DNA of 64,000 nucleotides from Kitasatospora aureofaciens. GTDB taxonomy: Bacteria; Actinomycetota; Actinomycetes; Streptomycetales; Streptomycetaceae. The DNA lies in assembly GCF_019192735.1 (NCBI RefSeq), contig NZ_JAHTKP010000012.1, positions 124,001 through 188,000 on the forward strand, in the 5' to 3' direction. The translations under genes and the position numbers were made by a program. Below, in pieces: positions 8,598 through 15,328 of this stretch (position 1 is the first letter of the stretch; each line of letters begins with the position of its first letter). The notes below the pieces were generated by a model. The model searched no databases and was not told where the DNA came from. It saw nothing but the letters and a program-made list of their open reading frames with translations.

Positions 8598-8998
8598 CAC
8601 GCACCCCGCCCGGTGAGAACCCCGTGGCCGTCGGTCGCGTTGTCCAGCCAGTGAAGCGGATCCGGAAGGTCGAGTTGCGCGGCGAAGGCCGCCGCGCGCC
8701 GGCTCCGCTGCTGGATCTTCTCCCACTGTGCCGCGCGGTCCTTCGCGTGGCGTTCCAGTTGGGCTGTCTTCTGGTCCGCGGGAGTCTCCTCCCACGCGAC
8801 GAGGTACCGAGGGATGAGCCGGAGCGAGTCGAGCGGCATCGTCCGGGCGAGCAGGTGAGCCGGAATCGGACGGTGCCACCCGCAGATGACGGGCGTCTCC
8901 CGCCGCTCCGGACGGATGGGAACGGAACGGTGTTCCCCGCGCGCCGGCAGCACCCGGCGTAGAACCCAGAGGATCACCAGAACGGTAAGCTTGGCCAT
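8597..8998 (-). CDS. Hypothetical protein with N-terminal membrane segment
   Basis: A 133-residue protein with a short hydrophobic N-terminus (LTVLVILWVL) that could be a membrane anchor, then a basic, Trp- and Gln-rich cytosolic part. GAGGAG lies 8 nt before the ATG at 8998. It is the first gene of a two-gene leftward unit and diverges from the small GntR gene at 9138. No family recognised. Confidence 0.6.
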   Translation of the reverse strand: MAKLTVLVILWVLRRVLPARGEHRSVPIRPERRETPVICGWHRPIPAHLLARTMPLDSLRLIPRYLVAWEETPADQKTAQLERHAKDRAAQWEKIQQRSRRAAAFAAQLDLPDPLHWLDNATDGHGVLTGRGA

Positions 8999-9088
8999 GT
9001 CGTCGCTCCTCTAAAGCGTCGGCCATGCCCCGGGACCGTTGGCGCGGTCGCCGGGGTTCTGTGGTTGTGTTTCGACGGTACTTATCTA

Positions 9089-9117
9089 TGTCTACCCATG
9101 TCTACCCTTGTCTACCC
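9089..9117 (+). repeat. Three 10-bp-phased TGTCTACCC repeats
   Basis: TGTCTACCC occurs at 9089-9097, 9099-9107 and 9109-9117, exactly one helical turn apart, and a variant TGGCTACCC lies 30 bp on at 9139-9147 over the following start codon. The TGTCTA core resembles half-sites of GntR/HutC-family operators. It lies in the divergent gap 8999-9137 and is a likely operator array for the regulator at 9138. Confidence 0.7.
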
Positions 9118-9137
9118 ATCTGTCTCGATGAAGCCCT

Positions 9138-9443
9138 ATGGCTACCCTTCTCGGCATGCCAGACGAGATCGACCACCACGCCCCCGAGTGGCCATACCGC
9201 CAGATCGTGACCACGTTGAAGACCGAGATTCAGGCTGGCCGATGGCAGCCGGGAGGACAGTTCGATACGGAGAAGGCCCTGTGTGAACGCTTCGGGGTCG
9301 CCCGGAAGACGGTCCGCCGCGCGCTCGGATCTCTGCGCGAGGAGGGGTGGATCTTCACGGTCCCGCACCGGGGAACCTTTGTTGCCGATCCGCTTCCGGG
9401 TACGACGGAGCCCCGCCCAGGCGAACCCGGACGGGGCCTGTAG
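9138..9443 (+). CDS. Minimal GntR-type DNA-binding protein
   Basis: A 101-residue protein consisting almost only of a GntR winged helix (YRQIVTTLKTEIQAGRWQPG, RKTVRRALGSLREEG, PHRGTFVADP) with no effector domain. The start could be ATG 9138 or ATG 9156 (MPDEID); neither has a clear ribosome-binding site. Phased TGTCTACCC repeats lie immediately upstream, suggesting autoregulation and control of the divergent 8998 gene. Confidence 0.75.
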   Translation: MATLLGMPDEIDHHAPEWPYRQIVTTLKTEIQAGRWQPGGQFDTEKALCERFGVARKTVRRALGSLREEGWIFTVPHRGTFVADPLPGTTEPRPGEPGRGL

Positions 9444-9454
9444 CGCACCGTTCC

Positions 9455-9676
9455 TCAAGTGGTCGGCTTAGGGCGCCCCTTCCATTCCCCGTTGTTGAGG
9501 GGGATATATCCCGTGCCTTCACAGTCCGGGCAGCGTTCGGCCACGTGCCCGGTGCCAACCTGGCCGTCACGGACGCCCATGCGGGCCCGGTGGCGAACTC
9601 CGTCCGAACAGTTGGGGCATCGGACCCTGAACTTCATGAACGGGCGCGTGCCGGAGCCTTCCTCGTCTTCGCTCAT
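9455..9676 (-). CDS. Small DnaJ-type zinc-finger protein
   Basis: A 73-residue protein starting MSEDEEG at 9676. It has two CxxC knuckles: CPNC in VRCPNCSDG and CPDC in CPDCEGTGYI, the latter of the DnaJ CxxCxGxG type. It probably binds one zinc ion. It lies downstream of another tiny CxxC protein gene (9851-9693) on the same strand. Role unknown. Confidence 0.65.
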   Translation of the reverse strand: MSEDEEGSGTRPFMKFRVRCPNCSDGVRHRARMGVRDGQVGTGHVAERCPDCEGTGYIPLNNGEWKGRPKPTT

Positions 9677-9692
9677 GGTGCCAGTATGCGGC

Positions 9693-9851
9693 TCAGTACT
9701 GCTTCCTGCCGGTGCCGCCGCAGCTCGAACACTGCACGACGACGGTGCTGGTCTGCTGGATCTGGGTTCCGTCGGGTCCCGTGATCCACTCAACCTTCTG
9801 CTGCTGCACCTGCCCACCGCCGCCGCAGGTCGGACAAATCATTTCGGGCAT
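9693..9851 (-). CDS. Tiny CxxC zinc-ribbon protein (52 aa)
   Basis: A 52-residue gene starting MPEMICPTCGGG at 9851 and ending GRKQY. GGAGG lies 7 nt before the ATG, which gives good support despite its size. It has two DnaJ-like knuckles (CPTCGGG and CSSCGGTG) separated by a Gln-rich strand region, a complete four-cysteine zinc site. It ends 16 bp before the related 73-residue gene, so the two form a pair. Confidence 0.7.
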   Translation of the reverse strand: MPEMICPTCGGGGQVQQQKVEWITGPDGTQIQQTSTVVVQCSSCGGTGRKQY

Positions 9852-9926
9852 TCTCGTACCTCCTGATGTGTTGCTCCCCGGGCCTGTCCCAGGGGCTCGT
9901 GCACTTTCAGGGCCCGTTCCAACCGG

Positions 9927-10337
9927 CTAGCTACCCGAGAGGGCTGCGGGCTGGAACGGGAGTCTTACGGCCCTCGGCGGCCGTCCCGGGCGGTCCCGCT
10001 CGTACCGGTTTTCCATGGCTGGCGGACCGGCACACCGGATGGTCATATAGACCGGGCGGTCTCTCTCGAAGCGGCGGATGCACACTTCCGTGCAACGCAC
10101 CCGTCCGGTCAGTGGATCGCCGAGCTTTCGGCGGCCGAGGACGACCCAAAGGCGGCCGTGCCTGTCGCGGAAACTCCCTTGAATCGACGGCAGTTCGAGC
10201 CGCTCCACGCACATGGCAGGTTGGGGGCACTCGCAGCCGCCGGTGTCGACCACCGTTAGGACTTGGGCATCCGACCCGTAGAAAGATCCCGGATCGGGCT
10301 TCTGTCGAGGCACCGGGCTACCGCCCGTCGGGGTCAT
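9927..10337 (-). CDS. Hypothetical AICE protein
   Basis: A 136-residue protein (MTPTGGSPV...) with a Cys cluster (GGCECPQPAMC) and further cysteines (RCTEVC) that might bind metal. Its start overlaps the end of the preceding gene by 20 bp, so it belongs to the leftward Nudix operon. No family recognised. Confidence 0.55.
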   Translation of the reverse strand: MTPTGGSPVPRQKPDPGSFYGSDAQVLTVVDTGGCECPQPAMCVERLELPSIQGSFRDRHGRLWVVLGRRKLGDPLTGRVRCTEVCIRRFERDRPVYMTIRCAGPPAMENRYERDRPGRPPRAVRLPFQPAALSGS

Positions 10338-10653
10338 AGGTCACCATGACGTGAGCCCAGTCTTGGCGGCCGTTCGGCTTGTACGTCCACCGCCCTTGAG
10401 CCTCGGCAATCGGCCGTCCGTGGCGGAGCAGGATCTCTCCGAAGTTCCTCACCTGCACGGGCACTTCGATGTCCCACCACCGTCGGCCGGCGTCCGCGAT
10501 GAGATGTGCGGCCAACCGCTCGAACGAGTCGGCACTCGTCGACCCATGGACGTCAGACCGGCCCGGCATCCCGGGCAATCCCGGTTGCCCCCGGAAGTAG
10601 TAGACGGCACGCCACACCTCGGTAGGTCTCCCCGGACCCGAGCTGGCGTTCAT
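10318..10653 (-). CDS. Hypothetical AICE protein
   Basis: A 111-residue protein whose ATG at 10653 overlaps the Nudix stop as ATGA. It contains a compact conserved-looking stretch (DSFERLAAHLIADAGRRWWD) and an end rich in Trp and Tyr (GRWTYKPNGRQDW). No family recognised; co-translated with the Nudix hydrolase. Confidence 0.6.
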   Translation of the reverse strand: MNASSGPGRPTEVWRAVYYFRGQPGLPGMPGRSDVHGSTSADSFERLAAHLIADAGRRWWDIEVPVQVRNFGEILLRHGRPIAEAQGRWTYKPNGRQDWAHVMVTYDPDGR

Positions 10654-11153
10654 GCGCCGTGGCGCTGGTCGGCGGGCTGACCGATGTAGAGAAGTGGCTG
10701 CCGCAGCCCGCTGTCCGCGTGGTCGACGGCGATCCGGATGCGCGCCGCCATGTACGGCTCGACGTGGTCGTCCAACTCATCCGGGTGCACCCACACGAGC
10801 GCCCGGATCTCTTCGGACGCGCCAATGGGGATGCTCAGTCCAGCCACCTCCGCATGCGAGGCGAACCCGCCGTCGCAGATGAAGTTGAAGCCCTCCGGGG
10901 AGCCGGTGTTGGGGTTGGCCGGAATCTGGTCGACGCCCAGGTGGAAGGCGATGACCCGGCGCAGGCCGGTCTCCTCGGCGAGTTCACGCGCGGCAGCGTC
11001 CGCCACCTGCTCACCCTTGTGCGCGGCGCCGCCTGGGAGCTGCAAGCCCTTCCGATAGTTGGTCTCCTCCAGGAGGACGCGCTTCTTGCCGTCCCTGATC
11101 AGGACCAGAGCGCCGATCCGGCGGGCGGGCTGCTGCTGAACCTCGTTGTGCAT
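10650..11153 (-). CDS. Nudix hydrolase
   Basis: A 167-residue Nudix enzyme that would cleave a nucleoside diphosphate linked to another moiety. The Nudix box is complete, GAAHKGE followed by seven residues and RELAEETGL. The start MHNEVQQQ at 11153 has GGGAAG upstream. AICEs often carry Nudix genes, thought to act in signalling or in the metabolism of the element-bearing mycelium (as described for pSAM2-type elements), but no substrate can be read here. It heads a coupled operon with 10653 and 10337. A 14-bp inverted repeat lies in its leader. Confidence 0.88.
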   Translation of the reverse strand: MHNEVQQQPARRIGALVLIRDGKKRVLLEETNYRKGLQLPGGAAHKGEQVADAAARELAEETGLRRVIAFHLGVDQIPANPNTGSPEGFNFICDGGFASHAEVAGLSIPIGASEEIRALVWVHPDELDDHVEPYMAARIRIAVDHADSGLRQPLLYIGQPADQRHGA

Positions 11154-11190
11154 CACGGACTTCCCTTGAACAGTAGGCAGGTTGGAGTGC

Positions 11191-11238
11191 GCGGTCCCGC
11201 CCGTCCACGACGGGGGATGCATGTACGGGCGGGACCGC
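11191..11238 (-). promoter_or_regulatory. Leader hairpin upstream of the Nudix operon
   Basis: Perfect 14-bp inverted repeat GCGGTCCCGCCCGT (11191-11204) / ACGGGCGGGACCGC (11225-11238), 38-85 nt upstream of the Nudix start. No U tract follows on the coding side. It may be an operator, an mRNA stabiliser or an attenuator. The gap 11154-11356 otherwise holds no gene I can support. Confidence 0.5.
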
Positions 11239-11356
11239 ATCCCGCACCAGGCCGTCCGCCCGGAACAGCCCCGGCCGGAGGTGCGGGGGTTGGAGCCCGT
11301 CCCGGCCGGCGACTGTCACGGGAGGGGTCGACGAGCGGGACGGGAGCCTGAAGGTG

Positions 11357-11593
11357 CTACTCGGGGGGCCGCGCCGACGACCGGCGACGTCGGTCAAGCG
11401 CGTGCCGACGAGCAGTGACCCGGAGTTCGGACTCTGCGAATTTCACAGCCCTACGGCGATTCGGGCTCAACAGGAGTACCGGTCGGCTCCACTGAAAGAC
11501 GCCGTGCCAGAGCACGTGGACGCCCATCCTCGGATCGCGCCAAAGGAGTTGCAGCCAGCGTCCGAGGCGCGCCGGACGACCGTAGGGGTTCAC
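11357..11593 (-). CDS. LSPxRR-motif small protein (AICE copy)
   Basis: A 78-residue basic protein starting at GTG 11593, which overlaps the upstream zinc-protein stop as GTGA. The segment LGRWLQLLWRDPR ... RPVLLLSPNRRRAV aligns with LGRTILGLMREPR ... PPVLWLSPKRRQAV of the larger protein encoded at 20616. In both places the gene follows a coupled Cys-rich gene. The hydrophobic, Trp-rich middle suggests peripheral membrane contact. Function unknown. Confidence 0.65.
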   Translation of the reverse strand: MNPYGRPARLGRWLQLLWRDPRMGVHVLWHGVFQWSRPVLLLSPNRRRAVKFAESELRVTARRHALDRRRRSSARPPE

Positions 11594-11796
11594 GCGGCGA
11601 CCGGCGCGGTCTCGCTCCGTCGCTTCCGGCCGCACACCTGAACGGCGAACTCCTCGGGGTGCTCACGGAGGTACTCCGGCGGCAACAAGTACCCGAAGCG
11701 TCGGCAGGCGCACACCCAGGTGGCGATGTCACTCTGTCCCGGCGGATCGGGCCGGATCGATGCGCCGCACTCACACTTCTCCAGTGTGACCTGCAT
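11590..11796 (-). CDS. Small Cys-rich (zinc-ribbon-like) protein
   Basis: A 68-residue protein starting MQVTLEKCECG at 11796 with a strong GGGAGG 5 nt upstream. Two CxC pairs (CEC near residues 8-10, CAC near 29-31) could form a zinc site; a further Cys is at about 55. It is coupled to the LSPxRR gene and diverges from the GntR gene at 11949, whose operator-like sites lie between them. Confidence 0.7.
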   Translation of the reverse strand: MQVTLEKCECGASIRPDPPGQSDIATWVCACRRFGYLLPPEYLREHPEEFAVQVCGRKRRSETAPVAA

Positions 11797-11847
11797 AGGA
11801 CCTCCCTCAGGCCGAGTCTGACCATCAGTCACACGATGGCCAGTCAG

Positions 11848-11910
11848 TGAACTAGTCCAGCATGAAGAGTGGCCTAGTTCATCCGCTACGGTTCCGAGTG
11901 GACTAGTCTG
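11848..11910. promoter_or_regulatory. Three CTAG-core operator-like sites
   Basis: Related 12-mers TGAACTAGTCCA (11848-11859), TGGCCTAGTTCA (11870-11881, inverted orientation) and TGGACTAGTCTG (11899-11910) lie in the divergent gap between the zinc-protein gene and the GntR gene. CTAG is rare in such GC-rich DNA, so three in 63 bp stands out. They are likely operators for the adjacent GntR regulator. Confidence 0.65.
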
Positions 11911-11948
11911 CTCCAAGGGGATCGCCCACTGAGCGGAAGCGAGCGAAC

Positions 11949-12677
11949 ATGCCGAGCAAGACGCCGAGGACGTGGTCTGTGATCGCAGATCACTACCGCC
12001 AGCGCATCCTTTCGGGGGAGCTGGCACCGGGCGCGAAGCTGCCCAGCAACAAAGAGATCGCCGGCCGTTGGAACGTTGCTGTGGCTACGGTCAGCCGGTC
12101 GCTTCAGCACCTTCAGGTAGAGGGCTATTTGCGCACTTCACCGCGTGGAACGTTCGTCGCGGATGACCCGCGCGTGAGTGCCAGCAGCCGGGACCGCCTG
12201 GCCCGGGTTCAGAGGGTGCAGTCCAGCCTGATGGATGGCGAGACCAGCCGTGTGACGGCCGCCGAACTCGTGATCCCGCCGCTCTATGTTGCGGATCTGT
12301 TTGATCTGGAACACGGCGATCAACTGGTGCGTCGCGAATACATTGCTGGTCGCGGCAAGTCGCGAACCCTGTTCGCGGTGTCTTGGTATCCCGCGCACTT
12401 CGCTGCACTCGTGCCGGATCTGCTCAACACGGCCCCAGGACGAAACGATGGAATCACGGCTAGGGTCCTCGAAGCTACGGGCCGGACCATCACGGCGGCG
12501 CGCGACGACATGCACGCGCGTACGGCGGACCAGCGGGAAGCCGCAGCCCTAGCGGTGCCGGTCGGCAGTGCGATCCTGGCACTCGTCCATCGCTGGTCGG
12601 ATGACGAGGGGGTGGTCGAGTATACGGAGTCGTGCCTCCCTGCCCGATTCACCATCGGCTACGAATACACACCGTAG
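11949..12677 (+). CDS. GntR/UTRA-type regulator
   Basis: A 242-residue regulator with a GntR winged helix (IADHYRQRILSGELAPGAKL, SNKEIAGRWNVAVATVSRSL, SPRGTFVADD) and a C-terminal UTRA-like ligand domain ending FTIGYEYTP. It is the third GntR-type gene in the element. It is the last gene before attR and reads toward it. Three CTAG-core sites upstream suggest autoregulation. Ligand unknown. Confidence 0.85.
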   Translation: MPSKTPRTWSVIADHYRQRILSGELAPGAKLPSNKEIAGRWNVAVATVSRSLQHLQVEGYLRTSPRGTFVADDPRVSASSRDRLARVQRVQSSLMDGETSRVTAAELVIPPLYVADLFDLEHGDQLVRREYIAGRGKSRTLFAVSWYPAHFAALVPDLLNTAPGRNDGITARVLEATGRTITAARDDMHARTADQREAAALAVPVGSAILALVHRWSDDEGVVEYTESCLPARFTIGYEYTP

Positions 12678-12723
12678 AAAAGCTGTGTGCTGGCCCCATG
12701 GCTGCCGCGCGGTGGCGGGGGCC

Positions 12724-12902
12724 GGGGGCGGGAAGCTTTACGCACCTCCCACTGGCGGAACCCGAGTCGGGCAAACCCGGGGGGCCACTCGGCCACATTG
12801 CGGTCAGGCCCAACAGCCCTGACCGAGCCGCGCCAGCTTACGGCCCCCCGGCCATGCCCGACCCCACCACCGGCAGGACACCGCCCAAAGCTTCCCGCCC
12901 CC
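12724..12902. repeat. Large nested inverted repeat (candidate sso or structured RNA)
   Basis: Four pairs of arms are nested around one centre: GGGGGCGGGAAGCTTT 12724-12739 with 12887-12902 (16 bp, perfect), GTCGGGCA 12766-12773 with 12855-12862 (8 bp), CCGGGGGGCC 12777-12786 with 12842-12851 (10 bp), and CGGTCAGG 12801-12808 with 12818-12825 (8 bp, 9-nt loop). The whole could fold into one long interrupted hairpin. It lies in the 12678-12988 stretch, which holds no supported gene. Rolling-circle replicons need a structured single-strand origin, and this is the best candidate in the element. A terminator protecting attR or a small RNA are alternatives. Confidence 0.7.
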
Positions 12903-12988
12903 TCGGCGCAGCCGCTCAGCTGATCACCACCATCCGCAGACGGGTCGGGTAGCCGGCGCGCCCGCAGGTCAAGGTTCGGTAAAGCCAG

Positions 12989-13022
12989 AAACTACATTCG
13001 CCAGAGTATTGCCTGGCCTACT
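12989..13022 (+). other. attR site
   Basis: Right junction. The left attP arm AAACTACAT lies at 12989-12997, the crossover CT at 13013-13014, and host plc sequence resumes at 13015 (GGCCTACTTC). When attR's element side is joined to attL's element side, the 9-bp arms are placed symmetrically about the CT, with 15 nt between each arm and the dinucleotide. Confidence 0.75.
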
Positions 13023-14335
13023 TCACCCAGTTCGCCAACGCCCCGGCCGGCAGCCCGCTGGCGGTCAAGGGCATGAGCTCGGTGCCCGCCGTCACCGGGA
13101 AGACCCCGGACGACATCGTCGCCGCGATCAAGGCCGACGTGCTGGCCGGCACCCTGCCGCAGGTCTCCTGGATCGTCCCCGACCAGGCCTCCTCCGAGCA
13201 CCCGTACGCCACCCCGGAGGACGGCGCGCACTTCGTCCACAACGTGATCGACGCGCTCAACGCCGACCCGAACGTCTTCAACTCCACCGTCCTGTTCATC
13301 AACTACGACGAGAACGACGGCTTCTTCGACCACGTCCCGCCGCCGGTCGCCCCGGCTGGCACCCCGGGCGAGTTCTACAACGGCACCAACATCGGCCTCG
13401 GTTTCCGCGTCCCGCTGATCGCGGTCTCGCCGTGGACCCGCGGCGGCTGGGTCAACTCCGAGACCTTCGACCACACCTCGGTGCTGCGCTTCCTGGAGAC
13501 CTGGACGGCCGCCCTCGGCACGCCCGCCACCAGCCCGAACATCAGCGACTGGCGCCGCCGCGTCTGCGGCGACCTGACCAGCGCGTTCGACTTCGCCAAC
13601 CCGGTCTACGGCCTCCCGGCGCTGCCCGACACCTCGCAGACCATCGGCCTGTCCGCCTGCGGCCCGCTGTCCAACCCGGCCCCGGTGAACAACCAGCTGC
13701 CGGTGCAGGAGTCCGGCACCCGGCAGGCCCGCGCGCTGCCCTACCAGCCGAACGCCAACCTGGACCACCTGGAGTTCGGCTCCGCCGGGGTGATGAAGGT
13801 CTGGATCACGATGGCCAACGCGGGCACCGCGGCCACCAAGTCCGCGCACTTCGCCGCCTACGCCAACGCCTACCGCGGCGGCGGCCCGTGGCAGTACACC
13901 GTCGACCCGGGCGGCAACACCAGCGACTTCTTCAACTGCGGCACCGGCTTCGGCGGCGGCCCGTACGACCTCACGGTGGTCGGCCCGAACCGCTTCCTGC
14001 GCCGCTTCAAGGGCGACGCCACCAAGGCGGGCAAGAACGCGGCGGTCACCGCCTCGTACGCGGTGGAGCCGGGCACCGGCAAGCTCGCCGTCTACTTCAA
14101 GCTGGCCAACTCCGGCAGCACCCCGCTGACCTTCACCATCGCGTCGGACAACTACCGCACGGACGGCCCCTGGACGTACCAGGTGCCGGCCGGCGGCAGC
14201 GTGAGCGACTACTTCAACGCGGCGGCCTACACCAACGGCTGGTACGACTTCACCGTCACGGTGGACGCCGACAGCAGCTGGTCGCAGCGGTTCACCGGCC
14301 ACCTGGAGACCGGCACACCCAGCGTCAGCGGCTGA
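13015..14335 (+). pseudogene. Phospholipase C-type phosphoesterase, 3' part
   Basis: C-terminal part of the split phospholipase: the frame resumes as AYFTQFANAP and runs to the stop at 14333-14335. Visible are catalytic-domain segments (WIVPDQASSEHP, FINYDENDGFFDHVPPP) and then two DUF756-like beta repeats (around 13780-14010 and 14040-14310), the usual C-terminus of PlcC-type enzymes. The YDENDGFFDHV motif holds metal-binding acidic and His residues. No ribosome-binding site precedes it, so it is probably silent while the element is integrated. Precise excision would give ...DNALAYFTQ... in frame. Confidence 0.9.
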
Positions 14336-14361
14336 TGGTCGCTCTCACCGCGTGGAACGTA

Positions 14362-14395
14362 GGCCCCGCTACCCGCCCCGTCGGGTAGCGGGGCC
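14362..14395 (+). terminator. plc terminator
   Basis: Perfect 13-bp stem GGCCCCGCTACCC (14362-14374) / GGGTAGCGGGGCC (14383-14395) with an 8-nt loop, 26 bp after the plc stop. The sequence following it (14396-14420) is repeated after the terminator at 18721-18753. Confidence 0.85.
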
Positions 14396-14528
14396 TCGCG
14401 CAGCTTGCAAGATGCGTCAAACCCGCTCCGAGTGCGCCGGCCCGCCCCTCCTTGCGCTCTTGACGGTCTGTCATCTCTGCGGAACGGTAACGCAAGGATG
14501 CGCAACCGACTTGGCACGGGAGGACCCG

Positions 14529-14792
14529 ATGGCACTACGGTTCAACGGGATGGACCCCGAGACCCAGGGGAACGGCTCGCCGACGGTGTGGGTGGACGAC
14601 GAGGAGCGGGAGCTGGTGTTCCAGGGTTGGAATCCCAGCGAGGAACTGCTGGCCGAGATCAGCACGACTGAGTGGGCTCCGGGCCACGCGATCGGAATCC
14701 CCCAGGGCGAGGCCGTAGTCCGTGTCCCGCTCCGCATGGCGGCGATCATTAGGAAGGCACTCGATGACGCAGAACGTTCCGGACTTCTCTAA
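14529..14792 (+). CDS. Conserved small protein upstream of DUF6879
   Basis: An 87-residue acidic protein (MALRFNGMDPETQ...) with GGGAGG before its ATG. It ends in a helical stretch (AAIIRKALDDAERSGLL) that overlaps the start of the DUF6879 gene by 29 bp, so the two are likely coupled. Resembles small proteins often found beside DUF6879/HTH pairs in Streptomyces. No function known. Confidence 0.65.
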   Translation: MALRFNGMDPETQGNGSPTVWVDDEERELVFQGWNPSEELLAEISTTEWAPGHAIGIPQGEAVVRVPLRMAAIIRKALDDAERSGLL

Positions 14793-15297
14793 TCTGCTCA
14801 AGGCCAGTCAGCACTCCGCCGTGCACCTGGAGATGCGCGACTGGTACGGCGTGGGCGATGAGTCGGCGGACTTCGCAAGCTTCAAGCAGACCGGCGTCCA
14901 CCCCGACCTCGACCCCGAGTCCGAGGGTTGGGCCGGGTGGGTGCCGCTCGTCCGAGATGCAGTCAGTCGCGGTGTGGTCATGCGCAGGGCTCGGATCGTC
15001 TCGGAACCGGTGACCGACTACATCCGCTTCGAGCATGCCGGGACCGCCGTGAACATCGCGGCCGGTGAACAGGTTCGTTGGCTTCCACGCCGCCAGGCGT
15101 CGGACATCGCACTGCCGGGCAATGACTTCTGGGTCTTCGACGGCCGGTTGGTCGAGTTCAACCACTTCACCGGCGTCGGAGAGTGGGCCGACCCCAGGTA
15201 CGAACTGTCCGAGGACCCGGCGGTGGTGAAGCTCTGCGTCTCGGCGTTCGAAGCCGTCTGGGAGCGAGGCATCGACCACACGGAATACAGCGTCTAA
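14764..15297 (+). CDS. DUF6879 family protein
   Basis: A 177-residue protein starting MTQNVPDFSNLL, matching the pattern of DUF6879 (N-terminal AVHLEMRDWY; middle RRARIVSEPVTDYIRFEH; later LPGNDFWVFDG; end with FEAVWERGI). These proteins are typically paired with a DUF5753 HTH regulator, as here with the gene at 15329. The pair has been proposed as a toxin-antitoxin-like or regulatory unit, but its activity is not established. Confidence 0.75.
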   Translation: MTQNVPDFSNLLKASQHSAVHLEMRDWYGVGDESADFASFKQTGVHPDLDPESEGWAGWVPLVRDAVSRGVVMRRARIVSEPVTDYIRFEHAGTAVNIAAGEQVRWLPRRQASDIALPGNDFWVFDGRLVEFNHFTGVGEWADPRYELSEDPAVVKLCVSAFEAVWERGIDHTEYSV

Positions 15298-15328
15298 CCC
15301 CTGCGATCAGCCACCGGACAGCCAGTTC

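Larger units (their letters stand above)
631..13014 (+). mobile_element. Integrative and conjugative element (AICE type) inserted in plc
   Basis: About 12.4 kb between the two halves of the phospholipase gene. It carries the AICE hallmark set: a site-specific recombinase at one end, a rolling-circle-type replication initiator, a TraB-like FtsK/SpoIIIE translocase for double-stranded DNA transfer, GntR-type regulators and a Nudix hydrolase. The boundaries follow from the break and restart of the plc reading frame and from a 9-bp inverted repeat that becomes symmetrical about the CT crossover when the ends are joined. No type IV secretion genes are visible, as expected for TraB-type mating. No antibiotic resistance or metabolic cargo was recognised. 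Confidence 0.9.

Noticed and set aside
12992..14302. Long minus-strand open frame opposite the plc 3' part
   Set aside because: The plus strand encodes a recognisable phospholipase; the antisense frame is Val/Arg/Gly-rich without motifs, a normal by-product of high GC third positions.
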